Assembly (NCBI GenBank): GCA_050953085.1
Contig: JBMNLX010000007.1
Span: forward strand, 26,669 to 90,668
Direction of reading: 5' to 3'
Length of the DNA: 64,000 nucleotides
Source: UBA3946 sp002385755
Lineage (GTDB): Bacteria; Bacillota_I; Bacilli_A; ML615J-28; CAG-698
Made by a program: the position numbers and the translations under genes. The notes under the pieces are model-generated. The model worked only from the letters and a program-made list of their open reading frames with translations, ran no database searches and was not told the DNA's origin. This document shows positions 14,658-23,089 of this stretch, piece after piece (the first letter of the stretch is position 1; each line of letters opens with the position of its first letter).

Positions 14658-15450
14658 CGGTCATGTTTGGAAAATGGAGTTTCGCCGATCGCTGAAAAGC
14701 GTCGTAATCTGGGGGCTGGTGTTCGGCGGCTATCTCTTGCTCACCGTCGTGTTGTATCCGCTCGTTAAAGATATGTACGCGTCGATGCCGGAAGAGATGC
14801 TTAAATATATGGAGATGATCGGCGGGATTCCCGAGAACATTATCGAATACTACGCCGCCGAGGGTTCGATGCTGATGCAACTGGGCGGCGCGATATTCGT
14901 TACCGTGACGGGTTATTCGCTTCTCGGCCACGACGAGCGGGAAAAGACCGTCGACGCCGTTTATTCCCTTCCCGTTTCCCGTTCGACGCATTTTATCACG
15001 CGCCTTTCCGTGCTGTGGACGGAGATTATTATCTTTTCCGCGGTCTTTCTCGTTTTCTTCTCGTTCGCGGGAATCGTCGCGATCGAGCGGGGAACGAACT
15101 TTACGACTTTTTTCCGTTTTCATCTTCTTAACACGGTATTGTTTTTGGTGTTCGGCTCGATCGGATTTTCTCTGGCGGCGCTCTTAAAGCGGGCCGTCAA
15201 GCCGGGACTTGCGGTCTTCGTCCCTTTGCCTTTATATATCATCCTGCTCGTTTCGCAGCTTACCGATAATAAGTTCTTAAAAAACCTAAAATATATTACC
15301 CCCTATAGTTTCGCCGACCCGATTACGATTATGAAGCCCGCGCTCGCGGAGAAAATCCCGGTATGGACGCTTATCGGTTTTCTCTTTTTGGCGGCGGCGC
15401 TCGTCGCGATCGGTCACCGCGCTTTCCGGAAAAAAGAATTTTTCCAATAA
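14650..15450 (+). CDS. ABC-2 type permease
   Basis: 266 residues from ATG 14650, which overlaps the ATPase stop and follows AGGAAGG; the longer frame from 14593 is rejected. Six hydrophobic segments are seen, including the first near 12-38, a paired block around 120-200 and the last near residues 240-258. 'VTGYSLLGHDEREKTVDAVYSLPVSRSTHFITR' is the conserved cytoplasmic segment of ABC-2 permeases. It pairs with the ATPase as an exporter of unknown substrate. Confidence 0.85.
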   Translation: MINGHVWKMEFRRSLKSVVIWGLVFGGYLLLTVVLYPLVKDMYASMPEEMLKYMEMIGGIPENIIEYYAAEGSMLMQLGGAIFVTVTGYSLLGHDEREKTVDAVYSLPVSRSTHFITRLSVLWTEIIIFSAVFLVFFSFAGIVAIERGTNFTTFFRFHLLNTVLFLVFGSIGFSLAALLKRAVKPGLAVFVPLPLYIILLVSQLTDNKFLKNLKYITPYSFADPITIMKPALAEKIPVWTLIGFLFLAAALVAIGHRAFRKKEFFQ

Positions 15451-15493
15451 AAACGCGCCCTTAATTGTTTATTAGGGCGAAGGAGGACAAAAT

Positions 15494-16483
15494 ATGGTCA
15501 AAGCAAAATATCTATTCGCGTTCGTATTGATGATCGCGCTCGCCGCCGTCGGATGCAACGCGTCGGCCGCCTCCGACGAGGCATATCTTACGATTGAAAT
15601 CAACCCCAGCATCGAAGTCGTCGTCAATCGCCGGGACAAGGTTGTCTACGCTTCCGCCTTAAACGACGACGGGGAAGTGTTGCTCGCCGAGGCGGATTTT
15701 GAGGGCCGCGATATCGAGGCGGCGGTCGAGTTCATTATCGAGCGCGCCGTCGAATTGGGATATATCGATCCCGGCGCCGAGGAAATCACCGTGAGCGTCG
15801 CCGTTCTCGGCCGCGACAAGCCGAAGCAGGAGAAGTTGCGGGAAAAGGTGTGCGCGCGGTTTAATCAATCCTTCGCGTCCCGCGGAATGTACGGACACGC
15901 TCGGGGAAAAGAGTTTCCCGCGGAGATTGTCACCGAGGCTGAGGAATTGGGGATTTCGCCCGAACGCCTTATGGTTGTTAAACAGGCGATGATTTTCAAT
16001 CCGGAACTGACCCTGGAAGAGTGCCTGGAAATGACGGTCGAGGATTTGATTAAGACGATTCGCAACCTGGGCCAAGAGATTAAGGACATCGTTTCCGAGA
16101 AGAAGAAGGAGTTTTTCGCCGCGCGCGACGAGCTCTTCGCGGAGTATGAACCGTTCCTCGAGGCGTTGAGAGCCGAAATCGCGGATTTGCGCGCCCAAAT
16201 CGCTATCGCCGCCGATGAAGAGGAAAAAGCGGCGCTTCGCGCGACGCTTAAACCTCTTGAGGAGGAATTGGCGGGGTTGCGCGAGGAATTGCGCTCCAAG
16301 GTCGAGGAATTGAAGGAAGAATACAGGGAAATCTCCCGGGAAGCGAAAGAGCGCGTCCGCGACGAGTTTCATACCCGCCGGGAAGAATTTAAAGAGCGTC
16401 TGAAAAAATTCCGGGAAGAAAAACAAAATAAAGACGAAATTAAAAAAGCGGTGGAGGAATGGCAACGCCGCCGCGGTAAATAA
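15494..16483 (+). CDS. Lipoprotein with RsgI-like middle domain and coiled coil
   Basis: The signal peptide ends in a lipobox (LAAVGC, Cys21). Residues about 30-110 match the extracytoplasmic domain of RsgI-type anti-sigma factors: 'YLTIEINPSIEVVVNRRDKVVYASALNDDG' and 'DIEAAVEFIIERAVELGYI'. Residues about 185-320 are a long, highly charged coiled coil. Unlike RsgI it has no cytoplasmic anti-sigma helix or membrane segment, so it cannot bind sigma directly. It converges on an ECF sigma/anti-sigma operon and may act as its extracellular partner. A small CGCCCT/AGGGCG hairpin (about 15455-15478) just before the ribosome site could modulate translation. Confidence 0.75.
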   Translation: MVKAKYLFAFVLMIALAAVGCNASAASDEAYLTIEINPSIEVVVNRRDKVVYASALNDDGEVLLAEADFEGRDIEAAVEFIIERAVELGYIDPGAEEITVSVAVLGRDKPKQEKLREKVCARFNQSFASRGMYGHARGKEFPAEIVTEAEELGISPERLMVVKQAMIFNPELTLEECLEMTVEDLIKTIRNLGQEIKDIVSEKKKEFFAARDELFAEYEPFLEALRAEIADLRAQIAIAADEEEKAALRATLKPLEEELAGLREELRSKVEELKEEYREISREAKERVRDEFHTRREEFKERLKKFREEKQNKDEIKKAVEEWQRRRGK

Positions 16484-16487
16484 TACG

Positions 16488-16521
16488 AAAAAAACGGTTC
16501 GCAATTTTGAACCGTTTTTTT
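16488..16521. terminator. Bidirectional terminator
   Basis: AAAAAACGGTTC, 8-base loop, GAACCGTTTTTTT between the convergent lipoprotein and anti-sigma genes. Confidence 0.85.
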
Positions 16522-17533
16522 ACTCGATCGAAATTTCTTCATCGCCGGTTTTGATGAAATATGAATAGCCGCCCGCGGACTCGCTAAACTCGCGGTAGTT
16601 GCCGACGAAGATATTCCCGGTTTCCGAAACGATTTCCCGACCGTCCCCTGGGGCGTCCCGGCGCTCTTCGATTTGATAAGTTATCAAGAACAAAGCCGGG
16701 GTCTTTCCTTTTTCAATCCGGAACTCGATGTCTTTGTTTGCATCGGAAAGGTCTTTTAAAAGCGCGTAAATGTGACCGTTGCGATAAAAAGCAAGGTTCG
16801 CCTGATGATAGACGTTATTGTTTTTTCGAAAGACAAAGCGGTATTCGTTCCGGTCAAGATCGGCGATCTTTTTGACTTTCAGGCGATATTCCTGCCCGTT
16901 CGCGCCAAGGATGAAATCCAGAACGAAATCATCGCCGCCGCTTTGCTTTTCCGCGCTGAGCTCGTATTCCTTATTATTGTGAGCGACGATAATTTCGGGT
17001 TTTTCCGGCGTGAAGTAAACGCTAAACGAATGCTCCCCGTAGTACAAATTCGCTTTTTTCTCAAATCCCGGCCGTTCGCTCTCCCGGATAAGCAGATTAG
17101 CGCGGTCCCTGTCTATTGCCATGTCAACAAACCGCAGATAAAAGTTCAGGCTGTTGATTTCCTCCATCACCATCAGTTGACCGGCGTCGTCGTAATCTTG
17201 TTCCTCGTGGTTGGCGATAAGGACGAGATTAACGGAAGCGAAGGCGTAAATTTGTTCGGCTTCCGTCACGCGGAGCTCATTGGAGTCATTATCGGGAGAC
17301 TTGACGCCCCATAGCAGCGGAAAAAGCAACGCGGCGAACGCGAGTAAAAAAGCGATCGAACCGGTAAGAATCCCCGCGAGGCGGAGGCCGCGGGGTCTCA
17401 TTAACGGCGTTTTCGCCGCTTCAAAATCGCGCCTTTCGATAACCGCGTTCTCGATTACGCTTTTGGCGTCGATTTCGGGAGTGGTCTCGATAATATAGTT
17501 TCTTATCAACTTGTTAATATTCTTTTTTTTGAT
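16520..17533 (-). CDS. Probable anti-sigma factor, single-pass membrane protein
   Basis: It lies directly downstream of the ECF sigma gene. About 52 cytoplasmic residues ('NINKLIRNYIIETTPEIDAKSVIENAVIE') precede one membrane segment ('GILTGSIAFLLAFAALLFPL', about 54-76) and about 260 extracytoplasmic residues, the topology of an anti-sigma factor. No zinc-type ZAS motif is seen. The frame is open far back into the sigma gene, but the only ribosome site is AGGGAGG at the sigma stop, eight bases before an ATC codon at 17533; the first standard start is TTG about 24 bases later without a ribosome site. I place the start at ATC 17533. The extracellular domain matches no family I recognise. Confidence 0.6.
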   Translation of the reverse strand: MKKKNINKLIRNYIIETTPEIDAKSVIENAVIERRDFEAAKTPLMRPRGLRLAGILTGSIAFLLAFAALLFPLLWGVKSPDNDSNELRVTEAEQIYAFASVNLVLIANHEEQDYDDAGQLMVMEEINSLNFYLRFVDMAIDRDRANLLIRESERPGFEKKANLYYGEHSFSVYFTPEKPEIIVAHNNKEYELSAEKQSGGDDFVLDFILGANGQEYRLKVKKIADLDRNEYRFVFRKNNNVYHQANLAFYRNGHIYALLKDLSDANKDIEFRIEKGKTPALFLITYQIEERRDAPGDGREIVSETGNIFVGNYREFSESAGGYSYFIKTGDEEISIE

Positions 17534-17538
17534 GGCCG

Positions 17539-18045
17539 CTACCTCCCTTTTAGCTTTTTCACGGCTTTGCTGTAATGCCAAAGCACTGTTCCCAAAGGCA
17601 TCCCCATGATATCGGCGATTTCCCGGTTTTTCAGTTGCTTCACGACCCGCATTAAATAAATGCTGCGCTCGGTTTCGCTTAAGCAATCGAGCATTTCTTT
17701 GATAAGCGCCCGTTCCTCGCCGATCGCCGGACTCGCGGGCATTAAATCGGCCGCCTCGTCAATATCGACGAGGACTTCCCGTTTATGGCGGCGATAGTAA
17801 TCAATCGCCTTGTTCCGGGCGATCGTCGTTAGCCAGCTTAGAAAACGATACCGGGGTTGGTATTGGTATATTTTTTCCAACATCGTCATGTATGTTTCCT
17901 GCATAATGTCCTGGCAGGCGGCGCGATTGCGCACAATCGCGTAAATCGTCGCGTAAACGGTATGTTTGGTGTTTTCATATATATAGTTAAAAGATTCTTC
18001 GTCTTTGTTTTTTAAACCTTCGATATACTTGCTATAATTAGCCAT
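17539..18045 (-). CDS. ECF-type RNA polymerase sigma factor
   Basis: 168 residues from ATG 18045 (GAGG upstream); an upstream frame to 18099 lacks a ribosome site. Sigma region 2 includes 'NRAACQDIMQETYMTMLEKIYQY' and 'FLSWLTTIARNKAIDYYRR'. Region 4 is 'LSETERSIYLMRVVKQLKNREIADIMGMPLGTVLWHYSKAVKKL' with its helix-turn-helix. It directs RNA polymerase to stress-type promoters and is normally held by the membrane protein encoded next. The target promoters are unknown; the convergent RsgI-like lipoprotein is a candidate member. Confidence 0.88.
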   Translation of the reverse strand: MANYSKYIEGLKNKDEESFNYIYENTKHTVYATIYAIVRNRAACQDIMQETYMTMLEKIYQYQPRYRFLSWLTTIARNKAIDYYRRHKREVLVDIDEAADLMPASPAIGEERALIKEMLDCLSETERSIYLMRVVKQLKNREIADIMGMPLGTVLWHYSKAVKKLKGR

Positions 18046-18258
18046 GCGAAAAATACCTCGATTATTGCTAATTATAGCATTGATCGCGTTTTTTTTCAAA
18101 TCATTTTTCGCTCGGGCGAACTTACTTTCATAAATAATACGGAAACGGCATATTAATTTATTGGAAAAAAATTATCTCCGCGCGGCGCCGATATAAAGTA
18201 TAAAAACCGCGCCGGCGGAAAAAATAGAAGCGAAATCAAATTCATTGGAGGGCAAAAA

Positions 18259-18570
18259 ATGGGTTTTAAAGACGAAAGAAACAAGTATAACGCGAAATTC
18301 GGAAACGACGCCGCATGGTCGGTAAATCAGCAGGAAAAGCGATACGACGACGAGTTTGGTCGCGAAGCGGGTCCAAGGGGTCCGAGGCGGAAAGCGTTGA
18401 AAAAGGATAAGGACGGCTATTATTACCGGGATCCGGGCGGCCGGACCGAATTCGGTCAGGAAAATTTCCCGGCGTTTGAAGAAAAAGAAAACCAAGAAAA
18501 CCAAGAAAAACAAGAAGAGGGAAAGCAAAACCTGGAATGCGACGAGGAAAAATGCCCGCATTGTCATTAA
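18259..18570 (+). CDS. Small hydrophilic protein with C-terminal Cys/His cluster
   Basis: 103 residues, very polar and without membrane segments or a signal. The start ATG 18259 follows GGAGG. The N-terminal half is 'MGFKDERNKYNAKFGNDAAW'; the C-terminal tail 'NLECDEEKCPHCH' offers three Cys and two His that could bind a metal. Between them is a Glu/Gln/Asn repeat (ENQENQEKQEE). It follows the divergent ECF operon and could be part of its regulon. No family is recognised. Confidence 0.6.
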   Translation: MGFKDERNKYNAKFGNDAAWSVNQQEKRYDDEFGREAGPRGPRRKALKKDKDGYYYRDPGGRTEFGQENFPAFEEKENQENQEKQEEGKQNLECDEEKCPHCH

Positions 18571-18592
18571 ACCGGATCATCCGGTTTTTTTT
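18570..18592 (+). terminator. Rho-independent terminator
   Basis: AACCGG-ATCAT-CCGGTT with a following T run. Confidence 0.75.
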
Positions 18593-18630
18593 ATTTACAC
18601 TTTTTTACCTTATTTGTTTGCAATTTATTA

Positions 18631-18678
18631 TTGCATTCTACAAACGCAAGCGTTATAATATAAATGTAAGCACTTTCA
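18631..18678 (+). promoter_or_regulatory. Promoter with near-consensus cre box
   Basis: TTGCAT (18631-18636), 17-base spacer, TATAAT (18654-18659). Directly downstream, ATGTAAGCACTTTCA (18664-18678) fits the cre consensus except for CA in place of the central CG. The repeat ACTTTCA/TGAAAGT overlaps it. Confidence 0.5.
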
Positions 18679-18711
18679 TTTTGAAAGTTTACGAGGAGGA
18701 GAGATAAGCAA

Positions 18712-20880
18712 ATGAGGAAAGTTTTTTATGTGTTGTTTGTCGCGGCGTTTGCTATTTTGATTATCGGTTGCGACGGCGATAAGAACGGGAAAAAACCCGC
18801 GCCGACCGCGATCGAAATCACCGCGCCAAAAATGGAAATCACCGTTGGGGAGCAGTTACAACTTTCTAGCGCCGTCACGCCAAAAAACGCTGAAAACAAG
18901 GCGGTTTGGACTTCGAGCGACGAAGAAATTATTAAAATCGTTAATAAGGACACCGGACTTGTCGAAGGCGTCGCCGCAGGGACGGCGGAAGTAATCGTTA
19001 CTTCGAAAGCGGATTCCAAAATCCAGGACCGCGTCGAAATCAAAGTAAACCCGATTGTTTATGATGCGCCGGAGTCGGTCACCGCTTCGGTTCCGCGCGA
19101 AACGGTCAGCATCGGCAGCGTTATGCAGATTACGACCAGCGTTTTTCCCGCGACAGCCGAACAAAAAGTAGAATATAAATCAAGCAACCCGGAAGTCGCC
19201 ACCGTAAGCGCCACCGGCCTCATAACCGGCGTCGCTTTAGGCGAAACCGAAATTACCGTGACGGTAGTCGCCGACAAGGAAATTTTCGCGTCTATCCGCA
19301 TTTACGTCATTAGCGGGTCGATGAACGTCGAGGCCGTCGTAATCCAGGGCGAGGCGGAAATGTTCGAGGGCGGCACGCTCCCATTGTCGGCATCCGTTTT
19401 GCCGGCGGGAGTCTCGCAAAACGTCCTGTGGTCATCAAGCGATGAAACGGTCGCGACCGTTTCCGACAAAGGCGTCGTTACCGCCCTAAAACAAGGCTCG
19501 GTGACAATTACAGCCACGTCGGTTGAGGATAAAACCGTTTCCGACAGTCACGTCATCGTAATCAAACCGGAAATCCCGCCGGTGGAATACCCCAATCTTG
19601 GCGGGTATGAAATTATTATGTACGCGAGCACCGGTTACGAATGGGAGCATGACCCTTTCGAAAGCGATTATAAGTTCGCGGACAAAGTCGCGAAACAGCG
19701 CGCGTGGAATGACGTTAAGCAGTTATTTAACTGTGATATAAAAGTCGAAGCGTATCCCGAGGAAGCCGTGTGGGGCGAGCCGCGCGCGGAATGGTTAGTC
19801 CAAAAAGCGCAAACGAACGAGGCCGAGGCCGATATTGTGGTCATTACCGGTCTTTGGACGAAAACCCTGGTGGACGGAAACGCCATTCACGACACCCTGG
19901 AATGGTATAACAAATACGGAAAACATAAGATGCCCCCGGCGGAAAAAGCGGCGGGAACTTACCGCGGCGGGCTTTATAACCTGCTCTACAGCGCAACCGA
20001 CGGCATCAACGTTTATTACGGAATTTTCTATAATTACAATCTCTTGGACGATTACGGGCTTGAGTCCCCGGCTAAACTCTTTAACGACGGCCGTTGGTCC
20101 TATTCCGATTTTTTGGATTACGTCTTGCAAGCTCAAGCGCAAATGCCCGGCAAAACCGTGCTTTCCGGGAAACCGGTTCTGTACTGGGCGGGCATGGTTA
20201 ACGCCGGCGGCGTCGCCCTTGCGGATTCTTTGACCTTAAGCATCAACTTCAATCATTCCTACGCCATCGCCGCTGCGCAAGTATTAAGAGAAACTTACGT
20301 TAACGATTGCTGGGGCGATCAAGGTTGGGATCACGAATCGACATCGTTCCGCGACGGGAACACCCTGTTCAGCGTCGGCGAGTTTTGGTTCATCAATTCC
20401 GACATCAGGTGGCCCGCCGATTTATGGGGGGACGACACGAGCTTCGGGTTTGTCCCGTTCCCCTATCCCGACAACTTCGACAAGGAATCGACCCGGACGG
20501 TTAACCTTGGCGGCCAGTATTACGGTTTGGGCGCCGGACGCAATTACCCGGCTGGTGTGACGGCCGAATATATTTATTGGGCTTGGACGGAAACGATCCT
20601 GTTGACCGAAAAATATTTGTCCGAGGACGTCACTTACGATCTTGACGCGGCGATCCGCAACGAAGGCTTGGCCCGTTTTGACGACCCGGACTCGGCCGAG
20701 GCGTTAATCTTTTTCAAGAAAGACAAAGTCATTTTCGACCCGTTCACCAGTTTGACGAGCTACGTGAACATTAGCAACGACGCGATTGACCCGATCATTA
20801 ACGGGGGTTCCGACTACTCGCAAATGCTTACGCCTTTCGAGCCGATATATCGCAATCTTCTTACTGACATGTACGGATAA
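18712..20880 (+). CDS. Lipoprotein fusing three Big2 Ig-like domains to an extracellular solute-binding-like domain
   Basis: The signal peptide ends in the lipobox IIGC (Cys20). Residues about 32-115, 120-205 and 208-285 are three Big2 modules, each with the 'S..vATVS..GlVTgv..GtatIT' core (for example 'SSNPEVATVSATGLITGVALG'). After a linker (about 286-295) about 420 residues resemble an ABC sugar-type solute-binding protein: 'EADIVVITGLWTKTLVDGNAIHDT', 'WSYSDFLDYVLQAQ', 'FSVGEFWFINSDIRW', 'SFGFVPFPYPDN'. No permease or ATPase gene is adjacent. It may act as a carbohydrate or polymer capture protein on the cell surface. Control by a cre-like site supports a carbon-related role. Confidence 0.78.
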   Translation: MRKVFYVLFVAAFAILIIGCDGDKNGKKPAPTAIEITAPKMEITVGEQLQLSSAVTPKNAENKAVWTSSDEEIIKIVNKDTGLVEGVAAGTAEVIVTSKADSKIQDRVEIKVNPIVYDAPESVTASVPRETVSIGSVMQITTSVFPATAEQKVEYKSSNPEVATVSATGLITGVALGETEITVTVVADKEIFASIRIYVISGSMNVEAVVIQGEAEMFEGGTLPLSASVLPAGVSQNVLWSSSDETVATVSDKGVVTALKQGSVTITATSVEDKTVSDSHVIVIKPEIPPVEYPNLGGYEIIMYASTGYEWEHDPFESDYKFADKVAKQRAWNDVKQLFNCDIKVEAYPEEAVWGEPRAEWLVQKAQTNEAEADIVVITGLWTKTLVDGNAIHDTLEWYNKYGKHKMPPAEKAAGTYRGGLYNLLYSATDGINVYYGIFYNYNLLDDYGLESPAKLFNDGRWSYSDFLDYVLQAQAQMPGKTVLSGKPVLYWAGMVNAGGVALADSLTLSINFNHSYAIAAAQVLRETYVNDCWGDQGWDHESTSFRDGNTLFSVGEFWFINSDIRWPADLWGDDTSFGFVPFPYPDNFDKESTRTVNLGGQYYGLGAGRNYPAGVTAEYIYWAWTETILLTEKYLSEDVTYDLDAAIRNEGLARFDDPDSAEALIFFKKDKVIFDPFTSLTSYVNISNDAIDPIINGGSDYSQMLTPFEPIYRNLLTDMYG

Positions 20881-20889
20881 AAAAACCTG

Positions 20890-20921
20890 AGGGTTAAGGC
20901 AATCGCCTTAACCCTTTTTTC
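20890..20921 (+). terminator. Rho-independent terminator
   Basis: AGGGTTAAGGC-AATC-GCCTTAACCCT followed by TTTTT. Confidence 0.9.
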
Positions 20922-20963
20922 TTTTCGCTGGATATGTTATAATTACTTTATTCGAGGTGGAAT

Positions 20964-21749
20964 ATGGAAATCCGGTTTTCGAAATACCATGGACTGGGGA
21001 ACGACTTCTTGATCGTCGATGCGCGGGACGGCGCCGATTACCAAGACCTTGCGAAAAAAATCTGCGATCGCCGTTTCGGCGTCGGCGCCGACGGGCTTAT
21101 CGTCTACCGGCCTCCCCGGGAAATGCTTTTTTTCAACGCCGACGGAAGCAAGGGAACGATGTGCGGGAATGGATTGCGCTGCCTGGCTCGTTATTTGCAT
21201 GAGGAAAAGCGCTTCGGTCGCGACCTGATTATCGACACCCCGGACGGGCCCAAGGGGGCCCGCGTCGGGAAGGATTTAATCGAGACCGATCTGGGCGTTC
21301 CCGATTTTTCCGGGAAACGGGCCGGCGTCGTCGGGGCGCCGGAAGTTTTTATCGACCGCGAGCTCGAGGGTTTCAAAGTGAGCGCCGTTTACACCGGCGC
21401 CGCCCATTTGGTCGTTTTCGTCCCCGACCCGCGGCGGGTCGCGACGGAAAAAGCGGCCGCCCTTTCCAATCACGCCCTTTTTCCCGACCGCGTCAACGTT
21501 AATTTCACGACTCTTATCGACCGCTCGACCGCGTTTGCCCGCGTCTTCGAGCGCGGCGTCGGCTGGACGGAAGCGTGCGGCACCGGCGCGGCCGCCGTCT
21601 ACGCCGTTTTTCGCCGCAAAGGGCTAATTGACGACACGCTTTCCGTAAGATTTAACGCCGGCGCGGTCGCGGTGACAGCCGCGGGCGAGCGAATACTGCT
21701 TACCGGCCCGGCGGAAAAAATCGCCGAAGGCATTTACTGGATAAAATAG
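20964..21749 (+). CDS. dapF: Diaminopimelate epimerase
   Basis: Converts LL- to meso-diaminopimelate for lysine and peptidoglycan. The 261-residue protein has both catalytic cysteines: Cys67 in 'ADGSKGTMCGNGLRC' and Cys206 in 'TEACGTGAAAVYA'. The N-terminus 'FSKYHGLGNDFLIVD' is the family signature. It indicates a DAP-type cell wall or lysine synthesis. A TATAAT at 20938-20943 and GAGGTGG precede the gene. No other dap gene is nearby. Confidence 0.95.
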   Translation: MEIRFSKYHGLGNDFLIVDARDGADYQDLAKKICDRRFGVGADGLIVYRPPREMLFFNADGSKGTMCGNGLRCLARYLHEEKRFGRDLIIDTPDGPKGARVGKDLIETDLGVPDFSGKRAGVVGAPEVFIDRELEGFKVSAVYTGAAHLVVFVPDPRRVATEKAAALSNHALFPDRVNVNFTTLIDRSTAFARVFERGVGWTEACGTGAAAVYAVFRRKGLIDDTLSVRFNAGAVAVTAAGERILLTGPAEKIAEGIYWIK

Positions 21750-21772
21750 AGGTATTTATTTACATATTTTTC

Positions 21773-21801
21773 TTGATTTATCGGCCCGCTTTTGTTAAAA
21801 T
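21773..21801 (+). promoter_or_regulatory. Promoter of the hybrid kinase gene
   Basis: TTGATT (21773-21778), 17-base spacer, TAAAAT (21796-21801). Confidence 0.5.
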
Positions 21802-21822
21802 TTTCATAAGGGGGCTTGTGTT

Positions 21823-22920
21823 ATGGAATTAAAGGCTGATTATTTGTCTATTTTATCGCATGAGCTCAGAAACCCATTGAATTCAATGATCAACATTATT
21901 GAACTGGCTTTTAAATCCGTAGATGACATGGGGAAATTAATTCAGTATCTCGAAAAACTAAAATACATATCCAACTTCATGATGTCGATCAATGATTATT
22001 TTTTTGATTTCTGTAAAAACAGGCATATTATCTGTAGCGAAGAATTTGATTTAAACGAATTTGTAGAAGAAGTGCGCGCTTTATTCGAGGTGCAGGTCGA
22101 ACTTAAGCAGCAGAAGTTTGAAATCGTAAAGAATGGGTTTTTTGCTCATAAACTAATCGGCGATTCATTAAGATTAAAACAGGTTTTGATTAATTTGCTC
22201 GCGAACGCGAATAAGTACACGCCGCCGGGCGGAACGATAAAACTTATTTGCGATGAGAAACAGATCGGTAAAGAGGCTCTCGTCCGCTTTATCGTCCGCG
22301 ACAACGGCATCGGGATGAGCCGGGAATTTATTCAGATGATGTTTCACCCCTTCACCCAGGAATCGACCGAGCACCGCAATTTCGGCCGGGGGTTGGGGCT
22401 CTACATCGTGAGGGAGATCGTTCAATCAATCGGGGGTAATATCGAAGTCGATTCCGAGATCGGCAGGGGAACGAAAATTACCGTTTCTTACCGCCTGCCT
22501 TTGTCGAAACGAAAGAACAACGTCATTACCGCCGCCGATTTGACCGGCGTCAGATTTCTCGTCGCCGATGATTGCGACATCAACTTGGAAGTGATCGGCG
22601 ATATGATCCGACGTCAGGGCGGAGAAGTCGAGACCGCCGGCGATGGGGAGGAAGCCTTGCGGAAGTATTTGGCGTCGCCGGAAAATTACTACCGGATGGT
22701 GATCGTCGACATCAGGATGCCGAAATTGGACGGGATCGCCCTCGCGCATAAAATCCGTGAAGCGAAGCGCGCCGACTGGGAGCTTCCGATCATCGCAACC
22801 TCGGCGGGGTATTATCCCGGCGACGCCGCGAAAAGATGCGGGGAAATCAACGAATTCGTGAATAAACCGCTCTCGGTGAAGCGTTTTTACCAAGTGATCG
22901 GCCGGCTTTTGCATTCGTAG
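21823..22920 (+). CDS. Soluble hybrid histidine kinase-response regulator without sensor domain
   Basis: 365 residues. HisKA occupies 1-70 with phospho-His13 in 'LSILSHELRNPLNSM'. HATPase_c occupies about 105-225, with N box 'LINLLANANKYT', G1 'DNGIGM' and G2 'GRGLGLYIVREI'. A receiver domain fills about 240-362, with acidic pair 'VADDCD', phospho-Asp in 'VIVDIRMPKLDG' and Lys in 'VNKPLS'. There is no membrane segment, PAS or GAF domain, and HisKA begins almost at residue 1. It must receive its signal from a partner protein, or serve as a phosphorelay node. No output regulator or phosphotransfer gene is adjacent. Confidence 0.9.
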   Translation: MELKADYLSILSHELRNPLNSMINIIELAFKSVDDMGKLIQYLEKLKYISNFMMSINDYFFDFCKNRHIICSEEFDLNEFVEEVRALFEVQVELKQQKFEIVKNGFFAHKLIGDSLRLKQVLINLLANANKYTPPGGTIKLICDEKQIGKEALVRFIVRDNGIGMSREFIQMMFHPFTQESTEHRNFGRGLGLYIVREIVQSIGGNIEVDSEIGRGTKITVSYRLPLSKRKNNVITAADLTGVRFLVADDCDINLEVIGDMIRRQGGEVETAGDGEEALRKYLASPENYYRMVIVDIRMPKLDGIALAHKIREAKRADWELPIIATSAGYYPGDAAKRCGEINEFVNKPLSVKRFYQVIGRLLHS

Positions 22921-22935
22921 TTTTTATCCTAAATT

Positions 22936-22954
22936 GGCTCGTCGAGCCTTTTTT
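22936..22954 (+). terminator. Rho-independent terminator
   Basis: GGCTC-GTC-GAGCC followed by six T. Confidence 0.7.
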
Positions 22955-23002
22955 GTTTATTTTGTCGAAATACACGCAATAGCAGGTTATTCTGTAAAAC
23001 TA

Positions 23003-23031
23003 TTGCTTTTTAATTGAAATAATTGTATAAT
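23003..23031 (+). promoter_or_regulatory. Promoter of the yggS-sepF operon
   Basis: TTGCTT (23003-23008), 17-base spacer, TATAAT (23026-23031). Confidence 0.55.
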
Positions 23032-23089
23032 AATTATAACGGGAACCGTTATGACTTTTTAGTCAATTTTTTTGATAGAAGGTGGAATC

